Shown here piece by piece: positions 31,139 through 39,010 of a stretch of DNA of 64,000 nucleotides. The position numbers and the translations under genes are program-made. Source of the stretch: Chloroflexota bacterium (GTDB lineage: Bacteria > Chloroflexota > Anaerolineae > Anaerolineales > Villigracilaceae); NCBI GenBank assembly GCA_016191845.1, contig JACPVF010000016.1, forward strand, positions 62,001 to 126,000. The letters are read 5' to 3'. Numbering within the stretch: position 1 is the first letter of the stretch; each line of letters opens with the position of its first letter. Under the pieces are notes generated by a model. The model did not search any database. It had not been told where the DNA came from and saw only the letters and a program-made list of their open reading frames with translations.

Positions 31139-31597
31139 ATGCCGCCGATTGACTGGACCCGAATCAAGACCATTCAAAAGATCCATCGTGTGCTGTATGC
31201 GATCGGGCTGGGACCCGTCATCGGCAGGTTCATCCTCCTGTTGACCACCATGGGACGCAAGTCTGGGTTGCCGCGGGTGACGCCGCTCCAATACGAAAAG
31301 ATCGGCGTGGACTACTACGTCGGTGCGGCACGCGGCCTCAAGGCAGATTGGGTGCGCAACCTCCAGTCGAATCCACATGTGGAAGTGCATGTGGGAGCCA
31401 GTCGTCTGCAAGCCACAGCAGAAGTCGTGACCGATCCAGCCCGCTTCGCCGATTTTCTGGAAGTCCGCCTCCAGCGACATCCGTTGATGATCGGGCTCAT
31501 CATGCAAAAAGCGCATGGACTTCCCCGCCGTCCCAGCCGTGCGCAGTTGGAAGAATTGGCGAAGTCTGAAGTCTTTGTGATCCTCCACCCCAATTAG
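31139..31597 (+). CDS. Deazaflavin (F420)-dependent nitroreductase-family protein
   Basis: 152 residues, DDN/DUF385 family. Landmarks are LLTTMGRKSGLPRVTPL (about 35-51), YYVGAARGLKADWVRNLQSNPHVEV (about 60-84), and the C-terminal acidic helix. Members reduce quinones or nitro compounds with F420H2 or act on other flavin cofactors. Lying 14 bases after hlyD and 22 before the ATPase gene, it appears to be a structural part of the efflux operon, perhaps modifying the exported compound (inference). Confidence 0.85.
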   Translation: MPPIDWTRIKTIQKIHRVLYAIGLGPVIGRFILLLTTMGRKSGLPRVTPLQYEKIGVDYYVGAARGLKADWVRNLQSNPHVEVHVGASRLQATAEVVTDPARFADFLEVRLQRHPLMIGLIMQKAHGLPRRPSRAQLEELAKSEVFVILHPN

Positions 31598-31619
31598 GAT
31601 TTATCCTTTGCGAGAAACC

Positions 31620-32642
31620 ATGACCGACCTTTTAGTGAATGCGACCAACCTGCACAAATCCTTCGGCGACAATCACGCCGTGGATGGAGTATCCCTGCAT
31701 GTCAAGCCGGGCGAGATCTACGGCCTGGTCGGCTCGGACGGCGCAGGCAAGACCACCACCATGCGCCTGCTGGTTGGTGCGCTGCGGCCAGATGAAGGCG
31801 AGATCAACGTGTGCGGCTTTGACGTTTCGAAACAGGTCGAGCAGGCGCGCTCGCAGGTCGGCTATCTCTCCCAGCGTTTTTCCCTTTATGAAGACCTGAC
31901 CGTGCTGGAGAACATCCGCTTCTTTGCCGAGGTGCGCGGACTGTCCCAAACCGAATGGCTGCCTCGCTCGCTGGAGATCCTCGAATTTGTAGGCCTGGGG
32001 AATTTCAAGGATCGTCGTGCGGGTCAACTGTCAGGTGGCATGAAGCAGAAGCTTGGCCTGGCCTCGGCGCTGGTCACCCGTCCGCGCCTGTTGCTGCTCG
32101 ATGAACCCACCACGGGCGTGGACCCCGTCACCCGTCAGGATTTCTGGCAGTTGGTGATCAAGCTGGTGTCGGCCCCCGCGCTGAGCGTAGTCGAAGCGCA
32201 GCGGGCAGACCATCCTTCGACTTCGGACTTCGCAAAGAGCGCTTCGTCCTCCGCTCAGGACGGAGTAAGCGTCATTATCTCCACCCCTTACATGGACGAG
32301 GCCTCGCGCTGCCATCGTGTAGGCTTCATGAAGCTTGGCCGCATCATTGCCGAGGACACGCCCTACAACCTGCGTTCCCGCCTGGCAGAGCGCGTGCTTG
32401 AATTGCGTGGCTCGCCCATCAACACCTTGCGTCATGTGGCGCATCATGATGAAGATGTGGAGGATGTGGCGGCCTTCGGCGACAAATTGCATCTGCGTGT
32501 CAAGGAGGGCCGCGCCCAGGCCGTCATCGAGCGCCTGCCTGCCGGGATCACTGCCCAGGGTGCGGAGTTGATCGAACTGCGATCCATCCCGCCCGCGCTT
32601 GAGGATGTCTTCATCGCCTTATCGGAGACCAACCATGACTGA
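31620..32642 (+). CDS. ABC transporter ATPase with a 29-residue repeat-derived insertion
   Basis: The ATG at 31620 is preferred over the TTG of the track; 340 residues. Walker A is SDGAGKTTT (Asp instead of the usual Asn/Ser), the signature is LSGGMKQKL, and Walker B is LLLLDEPTTGVDP. The usual H-loop His position reads ISTPYMDEA (Pro in place of the TTHYMDEA His), so this domain may be catalytically degenerate, as in asymmetric YbhF-type pairs. Between LVIKLVS and DGVSVIIST are 29 extra residues encoded by a palindromic DNA repeat (32172-32258), without breaking the frame. Partner of the ATPase encoded next. Confidence 0.93.
   Translation: MTDLLVNATNLHKSFGDNHAVDGVSLHVKPGEIYGLVGSDGAGKTTTMRLLVGALRPDEGEINVCGFDVSKQVEQARSQVGYLSQRFSLYEDLTVLENIRFFAEVRGLSQTEWLPRSLEILEFVGLGNFKDRRAGQLSGGMKQKLGLASALVTRPRLLLLDEPTTGVDPVTRQDFWQLVIKLVSAPALSVVEAQRADHPSTSDFAKSASSSAQDGVSVIISTPYMDEASRCHRVGFMKLGRIIAEDTPYNLRSRLAERVLELRGSPINTLRHVAHHDEDVEDVAAFGDKLHLRVKEGRAQAVIERLPAGITAQGAELIELRSIPPALEDVFIALSETNHD
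32172..32258 (+). repeat. Palindromic repeat inserted in frame within the ATPase gene
   Basis: 87 bases (29 codons) between LVS and DGVS. Contains CTGAGCG ... CGCTCAG at its ends and TCGAAG ... CTTCGA inside, the same elements as the intergenic repeat at 54263-54310. The length is a multiple of three and it has no stop in this frame. Confidence 0.82.
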
Positions 32643-33540
32643 GACCGTCATCTCTGTTCAAAACCTGACGCGCCGCTTCGGCGATTTCGTCGCCGTGGAT
32701 CACATTAACTTCGAGGTGCACACGGGCGAGATCGTCGGCTATCTTGGCCCAAACGGTTCAGGCAAAACCACCACCATCCGCATGCTGCTCGGGCTGCTGG
32801 CCCCCAGCGAAGGGCAGGCCACCGTTCTCGGTTACGACGTCTTCGCGCAGAGCGAGGAAGTCCGCTCGCGTGTCGGGTACATGTCGCAGAAGTTTGCCAT
32901 CTACGACGACCTGACCTCTCTGGAGAATTTGACCTTTTACGGGGGAGTGTACGGCATCACTGACAAAGCCCGCATCCAGCGGACCCTGGAGCTGGTCGGC
33001 CTCAAGGGGCATGAGTCCACGCTGACGAGGGACATGTCCACAGGCTGGCGGCAGCGTCTTTCGCTGGGGATTGCCCTGGTCCACGAACCGAAACTGCTCT
33101 TCCTCGACGAGCCTACCTCGGGCGTGGATCCCACTGCCCGCCGCGAGTTCTGGGACTTGATCTATGAGTTGGCAGAGGACGGCGTGACCATCCTGGTGAC
33201 CACCCACTATATGGATGAAGCCGAGTATTGCGAGCGCGTCGGCGTGATGCGGGCCGGCAAGCTCCTGGCGATGGATACCCCCACGGCGCTCAAGCGCAGT
33301 ATCATTCAGGGTGACGTGTGGGAGGTGTACGCCCAGCCGCTCGAGCGCGGGTTGGATCTGTTGTCCGCTGTGGAGGGTGTGGACCGCGTTGGGCTGGCGG
33401 GCGACCACTTGCGCGTGATCAGCTCCCAGGTCCAGAAGGAGACCATGCAGCGTCTGTTGACGGAAGCAGGTATAAGCGTGGAGAAGATCGAGCGCGGCGA
33501 AGCATCGCTCGAGGATGTATTCCTGTCCCTGGCACGCTAA
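32635..33540 (+). CDS. ABC transporter ATPase
   Basis: The ATG at 32635 overlaps the stop of the previous gene by 8 bases; 301 residues. Walker A GPNGSGKTTT, Q-loop YMSQKFAIY, signature-like segment STGWRQRLSLG (diverged from LSGGQ), Walker B LLFLDEPTSGVDP, and H-loop TTHYMDEAEY intact. Together with the preceding ATPase it forms the two halves that are fused in YbhF. The degenerate elements are complementary: weak H-loop in one, weak signature in the other. Last gene of the efflux operon. Confidence 0.93.
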   Translation: MTETVISVQNLTRRFGDFVAVDHINFEVHTGEIVGYLGPNGSGKTTTIRMLLGLLAPSEGQATVLGYDVFAQSEEVRSRVGYMSQKFAIYDDLTSLENLTFYGGVYGITDKARIQRTLELVGLKGHESTLTRDMSTGWRQRLSLGIALVHEPKLLFLDEPTSGVDPTARREFWDLIYELAEDGVTILVTTHYMDEAEYCERVGVMRAGKLLAMDTPTALKRSIIQGDVWEVYAQPLERGLDLLSAVEGVDRVGLAGDHLRVISSQVQKETMQRLLTEAGISVEKIERGEASLEDVFLSLAR

Positions 33541-33570
33541 TGCTTTGCCGTTCCGCGGCTCGCAATGGCA

Positions 33571-34692
33571 TCAGACTCTTGGTAATTTTTCCCGCAACTG
33601 CATGGCAGGCTTTTCGAGAAATGTATACAGCAGGGCGGAGATCAGCAGGCTGCTGACCAGATAGAAGGTCAGGAAGCCGAGGTTGGCCGCGCGCGACATG
33701 GGACCGATGGCTTCCATGAGATTGGTCAGCACCTGGACGAGCAGGAAGTTGCTCAGGTAGAGCGAATAGGACCATACCGCGATCAGTCGGGTGGAGGTGC
33801 TGGCGAAGGTTTCGCGGCGCGTTTCCCAGCTGTCACAGGCAGGCAGCATCAACGCGAAGCCAAGGGAGGTAAACGAGAAGAGCAGGGTGCGGTTGAAGAT
33901 ACTGGTGGTGAAATCTTGCGTGAAAGCATAACCCCAGACTGTGAACAACAGGAGGATGCCCGCGCCCAGTAGCGGGAAGCGCGCGCGTTTCCAAAGCGCG
34001 GAATATGTACGCTTTGTCCAGGCAGCCAGCACCCCGTACATGATGGCGTCCAGGCGCACGAACATCACCTTGCGAAATTGCTCGCTCCAATCACCCAGCC
34101 CCGCCGCGGCCCAACTGAAACGGATGGCGGTCGGCAGCAGGATGAACAGTCCCGCCGAAAGCAGGAAGGCCGCATTGAACGACTTGGTCAGGCGATAAAA
34201 GATGAAAAGGCTGATGGGAAAGAGCAGGTAGAACCATTCTTCCACGGCCAGGCTCCAGGCCTGATCGAAGAACTTCGGGTGGGGCCACAGCCAGTTTTGA
34301 GTGAAGGTTGCATATTCCAACAGGTTGGGCAAGGGTTTGGCGATGACCAGTGTTGCGGCAATGTAGAGCAGGAGAAAGAAATAATAATTGGGCAGGGTAC
34401 GGAACCAGCGCCGTTGCCAGAAATAGGGCAGGATTTGCAGGCGCTGGAATTTGGGTTCGAGGGAAAGCAGGATCGAACCGATCAGAAATCCGCTCAGTAC
34501 GAAGAACAATTCCACGCCCAGAGAGCCCGCCAGGCCTGTGACGGTGCTGAACCATCCGCGCTGGCCAAGCGACAAGATCAAGTCCCCGTGGGTGAGCAGG
34601 ACGGCCAGAATGGCTATTGCGCGCAGGAAATCCAGCCCGAAGACGCGTTTCTCTGGAGGCAGGGTAAAGATGCGGGCGAACAGGGCTTTCAT
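33571..34692 (-). CDS. Acyltransferase-3 family membrane protein
   Basis: Start taken at the internal Met (34692) that begins MKALFARIFTLPPEKRVFGLDFLRAIAIL; 373 residues with about ten membrane helices. Signature elements of the OafA/YrhL family are visible: the GLDFLRAIAILAVLLTH start (with the catalytic His-type position in TM1), VELFFVLSGFLIGSI, and SLAVEEWFYLLFPI. Such enzymes O-acylate surface polysaccharides or lipids at the membrane. It stands alone, convergent with the ABC operon, so its acceptor is not indicated. Confidence 0.9.
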   Translation of the reverse strand: MKALFARIFTLPPEKRVFGLDFLRAIAILAVLLTHGDLILSLGQRGWFSTVTGLAGSLGVELFFVLSGFLIGSILLSLEPKFQRLQILPYFWQRRWFRTLPNYYFFLLLYIAATLVIAKPLPNLLEYATFTQNWLWPHPKFFDQAWSLAVEEWFYLLFPISLFIFYRLTKSFNAAFLLSAGLFILLPTAIRFSWAAAGLGDWSEQFRKVMFVRLDAIMYGVLAAWTKRTYSALWKRARFPLLGAGILLLFTVWGYAFTQDFTTSIFNRTLLFSFTSLGFALMLPACDSWETRRETFASTSTRLIAVWSYSLYLSNFLLVQVLTNLMEAIGPMSRAANLGFLTFYLVSSLLISALLYTFLEKPAMQLREKLPRV

Positions 34693-34762
34693 GCAGTGGG
34701 CCTTCGGTCTTGGGATGTCATGGCCCCCGAATTGTACATGAAATTCGAGGGGATCCCCCGCT

Positions 34763-34795
34763 AAAAACAAACCAACCGCCATTTCTGGCGGCTGG
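34763..34795 (-). terminator. Terminator after pspC-like gene
   Basis: Minus strand CCAGCCGCCA-GAAA-TGGCGGTTGG followed by TTTGTTTTT. Confidence 0.82.
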
Positions 34796-34811
34796 AAAGT
34801 TGGATTGGACC

Positions 34812-35021
34812 TTACTGCGGGAGGGTCTTTTCCAACGGGACGACGATGGCCATGATGAGATAGGCCAGGAAGATTCCAGGTCCCGTGAGGAAGAAACCGA
34901 GCACGAACAGCAGGCGCACGACGGTCGGGTCGATGTTAAGATAGTCGGCCAGGCCCGCGCATACGCCCGCGATCATGGTATTGCTGGCGCTGCGAGTCAG
35001 CGGTTTGTAGGTCTCGCTCAT
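34812..35021 (-). CDS. PspC-domain protein
   Basis: 69 residues, almost entirely one PspC domain: KPLTRSASNTMIAGVCAGLADYLNIDPTVVRLLF then a glycine-containing second membrane helix (FFLTGPGIFLAYLIMAIVVP). PspC proteins are inner-membrane envelope-stress sensors or toxins in phage-shock systems; here it stands without pspA or pspB. AAGGAG precedes the ATG. Confidence 0.92.
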   Translation of the reverse strand: MSETYKPLTRSASNTMIAGVCAGLADYLNIDPTVVRLLFVLGFFLTGPGIFLAYLIMAIVVPLEKTLPQ

Positions 35022-35156
35022 GTTGAACTCCTTTCGTGATGTCTACCTTTTTATACGCCGTTGCGCGCCGTGGGTTTCATATTATCTGCCAGCTGGGGAT
35101 GAGGATTTTTTAATCTGAGCAGCGGGCGAATACCTTTTGATGGGGAACCCTATTTT

Positions 35157-35516
35157 CTATTTATGCTTCCTGCTTTCCAGATAATTTGCGATGGCTGCGT
35201 ACAGAAGGAAGGCGCCGATCAAGATGAAGAAGACCGCCTGTAAGCCGAGGAAACGCAACTGCATCCAGCCGAAGCCCGCAAACAGGACACCGACCAAACC
35301 GTAGAAGATGGCATTGCGCAAGTAGGCTGCCCCCATGCGCTGGGACTGGAACAGACTGCGCGCTGTCAGCTGCAGTTCCGCGCGGGCCTGCCCTTCGTGG
35401 CGATCTTTGCAGGCCAGCACATCCTCCACGAGGGCGGTGCATTCGGTGCATAATCCGCGCTGACAGTGTTTGCAGGATCCAACAGCGGGACGGTCGGGAT
35501 GGTAAAAGCAATTCAA
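35157..35516 (-). CDS. B-box-like zinc-finger membrane protein, TTG start
   Basis: The track begins at GTG 35534. I prefer TTG 35516, because AAGGAG lies 6 bases before it and TTGA overlaps the stop of the previous gene; 119 residues. N-terminal zinc finger: CFYHPDRPAVGSCKHCQRGLCTEC ... CKDRH, matching the spacing of bacterial B-box-like domains. Two membrane helices follow (about 70-88 and 92-110). Function unknown; the neighbouring Cys-rich DUF3795 protein suggests a shared metal-binding theme. Confidence 0.78.
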   Translation of the reverse strand: MNCFYHPDRPAVGSCKHCQRGLCTECTALVEDVLACKDRHEGQARAELQLTARSLFQSQRMGAAYLRNAIFYGLVGVLFAGFGWMQLRFLGLQAVFFILIGAFLLYAAIANYLESRKHK

Positions 35517-35923
35517 GAGAGACTCCTTCCGCACTCGGAGCAGGTTTTGTTATGCAGGGAAACGGTCCCGCCGCACTCGGCGCAGGTCCATTGGGTTTGT
35601 TCCTCGCGCAAGTGTTGTTCCACACCCACGGCGCGGGCGCGTAATCCGTTCTCGATCAGGCTGATCTGGTAGCTGGTTCGGTAGCGTTTGTCGATGTGTT
35701 TGACCAGGGCGCAGGGGAAATCGGAACATTGGAAGCACAGGTCGATTCCGCGCCCGTCGGCACAATTCTTGATCTTGCAGCGGTCGCAATAGCCTGGCCT
35801 GCCCGCCTCTAGGCTGCGGCAGCCCGGGCAGGGATTCTTCTTGCGCACGTGGGCATAGCAGGCGGCGCAGGTGATTCCACAGGGAGCCATCATCAGAACA
35901 GGAATGGTTGTTGTGATCTTCAT
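35513..35923 (-). CDS. DUF3795-like Cys-rich protein
   Basis: 136 residues. Opens with APCGITCAACYAHVRKKNPCPGCR and continues CDRCKIKNCADGRGIDLCFQCSDFPC, the DUF3795 Cys pattern. The C-terminal WTCAECGGTVSLHNKTCSECG is a zinc-ribbon with two CxxC pairs. It probably binds several metal ions. Biochemical role unknown. It lies 6 bases after the HEAT-like gene and its stop overlaps the next gene. Confidence 0.83.
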   Translation of the reverse strand: MKITTTIPVLMMAPCGITCAACYAHVRKKNPCPGCRSLEAGRPGYCDRCKIKNCADGRGIDLCFQCSDFPCALVKHIDKRYRTSYQISLIENGLRARAVGVEQHLREEQTQWTCAECGGTVSLHNKTCSECGRSLS

Positions 35924-35929
35924 GGTGCC

Positions 35930-36478
35930 TCATCCTTTCTTGAATAAGGCTTCATATTGCCTCTGGTACTTTGGATTCTGCTCCAGGGCGATGAGCGCCC
36001 GTGCTTTGGTTAAGAGCGTGTCGTCGTCTTCTATTCTTGCAAGCGACAGCAAAGAATGGAGGATGTCCTGCCGCAGTAGATTATAGTGTTTTTCATCGAC
36101 GCACTCTGTAAAACGCAGTTCCAGGTGGGCCACGATCTTTTTGCGATTGGGCGGATTTGTCGCCGTTTTCCAGATATTTTGAAGGCACTGTCTCGAAACG
36201 ATGAACTTTTCATCTTTCGTGTGGCGGAGCAGGCGGTCCAGGATGCCGGCAAGACGATCTTCCGAGTCGCTTTTTGCCAGGTTGCACAAAAGTTGGATGC
36301 CTATCGAGCGTTGATAGGAATTCGCCTCATCCAGTTTTTCGAGCAGCGCATCCCAGGCTTCATAGACCCAATCCACTTGGGTTTCCGTGGCTTGCAGCAG
36401 GCTCTGCATCGCCTGCAAGCGTATCTTGTCATCGGTCGAGCCCAGGTCACGCATCAAGGTCTGAAAGGGCTGGTTCAT
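35930..36478 (-). CDS. HEAT-repeat-like hypothetical protein
   Basis: 182 residues, all alpha. Successive helical pairs (MRDLGSTDDKIRLQAMQSLLQATE, WDALLEKLDEANSYQRSIGIQLLCNLAKSD, RLLRHTKDEKFIVSRQCLQNIWKTA) repeat at about 40 residues, as in HEAT/armadillo folds used for protein binding. It lies 9 bases after the GyrI-like gene in the same operon. The partner is unknown. Confidence 0.7.
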   Translation of the reverse strand: MNQPFQTLMRDLGSTDDKIRLQAMQSLLQATETQVDWVYEAWDALLEKLDEANSYQRSIGIQLLCNLAKSDSEDRLAGILDRLLRHTKDEKFIVSRQCLQNIWKTATNPPNRKKIVAHLELRFTECVDEKHYNLLRQDILHSLLSLARIEDDDTLLTKARALIALEQNPKYQRQYEALFKKG

Positions 36479-36487
36479 GGCTAATCC

Positions 36488-37132
36488 CTAGATCTTCTCG
36501 ATGGGATGCCGCAGCACGGTCTTCATTTTGGCGGGGTCCGCCTTGCGCGGGTCGCCCAGATAGATCTCGTGGTGTCTGCCGTTCGGGCCGACGCGGTCAC
36601 GATAGCCCTGCTCGGCAGCGAAGGCGCGCATCGACTCGATGGTGGCGGGTTCGGTGGCGTAGGGTCCAATGTGCATGACCTGCACGCACAACCCTTCCTC
36701 GAAATGCTCCAGCCGCACCCTGGACAGGGCGGGCGAGTCGCCTTTCTTTTTCTTCACCTGCTCGATGGCTTCCGTGAACAGGTCAGCGGTGACGACCTCG
36801 GGCTGGAGGATCATCAGGGTGTAGTTCCAGTTGTCCTTGACGGTGATGTCGAAGTGGCCGTCCGTCACCCCCCACAATCCCTCCAGCGCCATGACGGGGT
36901 AGTCGATGGGATCCTGTTTGCGTTTCTTGAGCGCGAACTTGAGCGTGTACGCAATCCCATATAGCGCCTGGGTGGCTTCTGCGAAGTCAGACGACAGGCC
37001 TGGTTCGCTGCCTTTCTCGATGGCACCGTCGATCATGGCGAATTGGAAGCGTGGCACCTGGAGGATCGTGGGCTTTTTGGCCGAGGGTTGGTAGTAGGCT
37101 TTGAGTTCTTTCTTGAGGTCGAGGGTCTTCAT
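36488..37132 (-). CDS. GyrI-like small-molecule-binding protein
   Basis: 214 residues of the GyrI-like/SOUL-related family (PF06445 type). Landmarks are PRFQFAMIDGAIEKGSEPG, the central LEGLWGV and the C-terminal HIGPYATEPATIESMRAFA and HHEIYLGDPRKADPAKMKTVLR. Stand-alone members bind hydrophobic drugs or are hydrolases for reactive compounds. It is directly downstream of a WYL-domain regulator that probably controls it. Confidence 0.87.
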   Translation of the reverse strand: MKTLDLKKELKAYYQPSAKKPTILQVPRFQFAMIDGAIEKGSEPGLSSDFAEATQALYGIAYTLKFALKKRKQDPIDYPVMALEGLWGVTDGHFDITVKDNWNYTLMILQPEVVTADLFTEAIEQVKKKKGDSPALSRVRLEHFEEGLCVQVMHIGPYATEPATIESMRAFAAEQGYRDRVGPNGRHHEIYLGDPRKADPAKMKTVLRHPIEKI

Positions 37133-37155
37133 GGAAATATCCTTTCTTTCGTGAT

Positions 37156-37185
37156 GTCATTGCGAGTCTGCGAGAAGCAATTTCC
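37156..37185. repeat. GTCATTGCGAG...GAAGCAAT dispersed repeat
   Basis: GTCATTGCGAGTCTGCGAGAAGCAATTTCC, a form of a short repeat that I have seen as recurrent in many bacterial genomes. It lies between the WYL regulator and the GyrI-like gene. Confidence 0.6.
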
Positions 37186-37206
37186 TTATCACCAGCGAAT
37201 CTTCTT

Positions 37207-38163
37207 TTAGACTTTTGTTTTATCGAGGATGGCCTGCGCCCAGTCGCGGACCATCTCCTTTAGTTCTGGCGGTTCGAGCACGCTCACCCAGGCTGCAAAG
37301 CTCATCGTCATGGAAGCCAGCCAGGGCAGGTCGGGGGCGGAGAGGGTCACATCGGCGCTGCCGTCTTCGTTCTCGTGGACCGAGTCCCAGGTCGAACGGC
37401 TGCTTTGCACGAGGGCGGCGGCTTCGGGGGCGAAGCGCAGCCGCGCGCGGATCAGGGGCTGGTTCTTGAACTCATCTTCGAGGTAGGCGTGGACGTCGAA
37501 ATCGTCGGGCACCTCGAAGGTCGCGTCGAGCAGATTTAATTTCTGGATGCGGTCCACGCGGAAGGTGCGCAGGGCTGCGCGCAGGTGACAATAGCCGACC
37601 AGGTACCACCAGCCCGCGCGGAAGACCAGCGCATACGGGTCGATGCGGCGGCGGGTGGGCTCGGCGTCGACCTGGTTCTGGTACAGGGCCGAGATGCGCC
37701 GCTGTTCGTGGATTGCCGCGCGAAGTTGTTCCATCAAGGGCGGCAGGCTGGCCAGGTCGGGGCGGGTCAATTCCGTGCTGACGAGGGAGCGGCGCGCCCA
37801 GGTGATCTCTGCACGCTGGTCGTTGGGCAGAAGGTTCTCGATCTTGGCCAGCGCGCTTTGGGCTGCTTCGCGGTAGAGTTCGCCCCAGGCCTCGCGGATC
37901 AGGCTGGCGCCCATATAGACGGCCACCGCCTCTTCCATCGAGAAGACCAGCGGCGGGAGCTTGTATCCGCGCACCAGCGAGAAGCCGCCGTAGGGCCCGC
38001 GCTCGGCGTAGACGGGGATGCCCATCTCGTCCAGCATCTCGAAGTAGCGATGCAGCGTGCGCACCGAGACGCCCAGCCGTTCGGCCAGTTCACTGGCTTT
38101 TTGGTTGGGCTGGTTTTGCAGCAACAGGATCAAGGTGATCAGGCGGGTGGCGACGTTGGTCAT
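37207..38163 (-). CDS. WYL-domain transcriptional regulator (YafY family)
   Basis: 318 residues. N-terminal winged helix (residues about 1-60; ASELAERLGVSVRTLHRYFEMLDEMGIPVYAERG), a linker, and a WYL domain (about 140-230) with RRIDPYALVFRAGWWYLVGYC, followed by a C-terminal WCX extension. WYL domains bind ligands, often nucleic acids or nucleotides. First gene of the five-gene minus-strand operon. A perfect 9-bp inverted repeat 31 bases upstream is a probable autoregulatory site. Confidence 0.93.
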   Translation of the reverse strand: MTNVATRLITLILLLQNQPNQKASELAERLGVSVRTLHRYFEMLDEMGIPVYAERGPYGGFSLVRGYKLPPLVFSMEEAVAVYMGASLIREAWGELYREAAQSALAKIENLLPNDQRAEITWARRSLVSTELTRPDLASLPPLMEQLRAAIHEQRRISALYQNQVDAEPTRRRIDPYALVFRAGWWYLVGYCHLRAALRTFRVDRIQKLNLLDATFEVPDDFDVHAYLEDEFKNQPLIRARLRFAPEAAALVQSSRSTWDSVHENEDGSADVTLSAPDLPWLASMTMSFAAWVSVLEPPELKEMVRDWAQAILDKTKV

Positions 38164-38194
38164 GGATTGTCTTTCGATGAAAGTATAAAGCGGA

Positions 38195-38217
38195 TATATG
38201 TCAAATTATGACATATA
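38195..38217. promoter_or_regulatory. Palindromic operator before the WYL regulator
   Basis: TATATGTCA-AATTA-TGACATATA, a perfect inverted repeat with 9-base arms and 5-base spacer, between the regulator start codon and a palindromic repeat. Confidence 0.65.
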
Positions 38218-38286
38218 ATACCCACGGTCACAAATTTCACTTTCCACCACTACGTAGTGCAATTTGTGACCGAGTTCGGTATATCC
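38216..38286. repeat. Palindromic repeat CCCACGGTCACAAATT, copy A
   Basis: CCCACGGTCACAAATTTCACTTT, variable centre, AGTGCAATTTGTGACCGAGTTCGGTA. The arms (GGTCACAAATT / AATTTGTGACC) are complementary. Related to copy B at 44396, also placed upstream of a minus-strand gene. Confidence 0.85.
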
Positions 38287-38330
38287 GCTTAGATTTGAGG
38301 ATGAGTTTTATGGGGTGAGTGGAGATGGGG

Positions 38331-38406
38331 GACGCGGGTCAGCTTCCAGGCGGAGGAGATGCTGAGCGCCTACAACACCTTCCGCGCGGTGAAATTGGCA
38401 GGGTGA
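38331..38406 (+). pseudogene. C-terminal scrap of an unknown gene, copy A
   Basis: Short coding-like tail TRVSFQAEEMLSAYNTFRA ending in TGA, almost identical to 42179-42258. No start codon or upstream coding. The 38287-38608 interval holds nothing else that I recognise. Confidence 0.5.
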
Positions 38407-38608
38407 TTTACACTGCCTGGCGCGTATAGATACCAAAGGTTATTTCTTAAAGCTTTAGCAAAATTGGCTCTAAAGTTACGCTTTTTGAAAAATAATTAGC
38501 GACGAAACCAAAAAAGCTTCGCTTGAGCCACGGATGAATACAAGATTGCCCAAAACTACCCTAGACTCGGTCTAAAAAGCTTAACTCACAACAAATTTCC
38601 GATTGTAA

Positions 38609-39010
38609 TTAACCTATCACAACTTCCTTATGACTTATCATGATGAGTAAAATCAAGATTCCCAGTGCAATAAAATAGACACCGCTTGCTAAAACAATAT
38701 AATTAAGAACCAATATATTTGAGCGGAATATTATCATTAATATTGCCAAACCAATACTAAATAATTTGGGGTAGTTTGTTGTTATGTATATGCCTTCATT
38801 GTTTTTTTGACGATATTTTCCATAATGAATTTGTTCTATTTTTAATGTACAAGCACTTAGTATCAATCCAAAAAGGATGGCAATAACTAGGTTAACAGGG
38901 CCTTGTTGGTTGTTTGTAATGATACTAATAAGAGAAACACTAATACCAAATAGCCCTAGTAATGTCGAAATAAAAAGTGAAATAATATTCGACAAACCCT
39001 TATTATTCAT
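38609..39010 (-). CDS. Small four-helix membrane protein
   Basis: 133 residues with four hydrophobic segments (IISLFISTLLGLFGISVSLI, LVIAILFGLILSACTL, LFSIGLAILMIIFRSNILVL, VLASGVYFIALGILILLIMI). Strongly AT-rich, unlike the core genes. Its ATG overlaps the stop of the 83-residue gene upstream by 8 bases, so they are co-translated. No motif identifies it. In this RHS-fragment region an immunity-protein role is possible but unsupported. Confidence 0.55.
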   Translation of the reverse strand: MNNKGLSNIISLFISTLLGLFGISVSLISIITNNQQGPVNLVIAILFGLILSACTLKIEQIHYGKYRQKNNEGIYITTNYPKLFSIGLAILMIIFRSNILVLNYIVLASGVYFIALGILILLIMISHKEVVIG

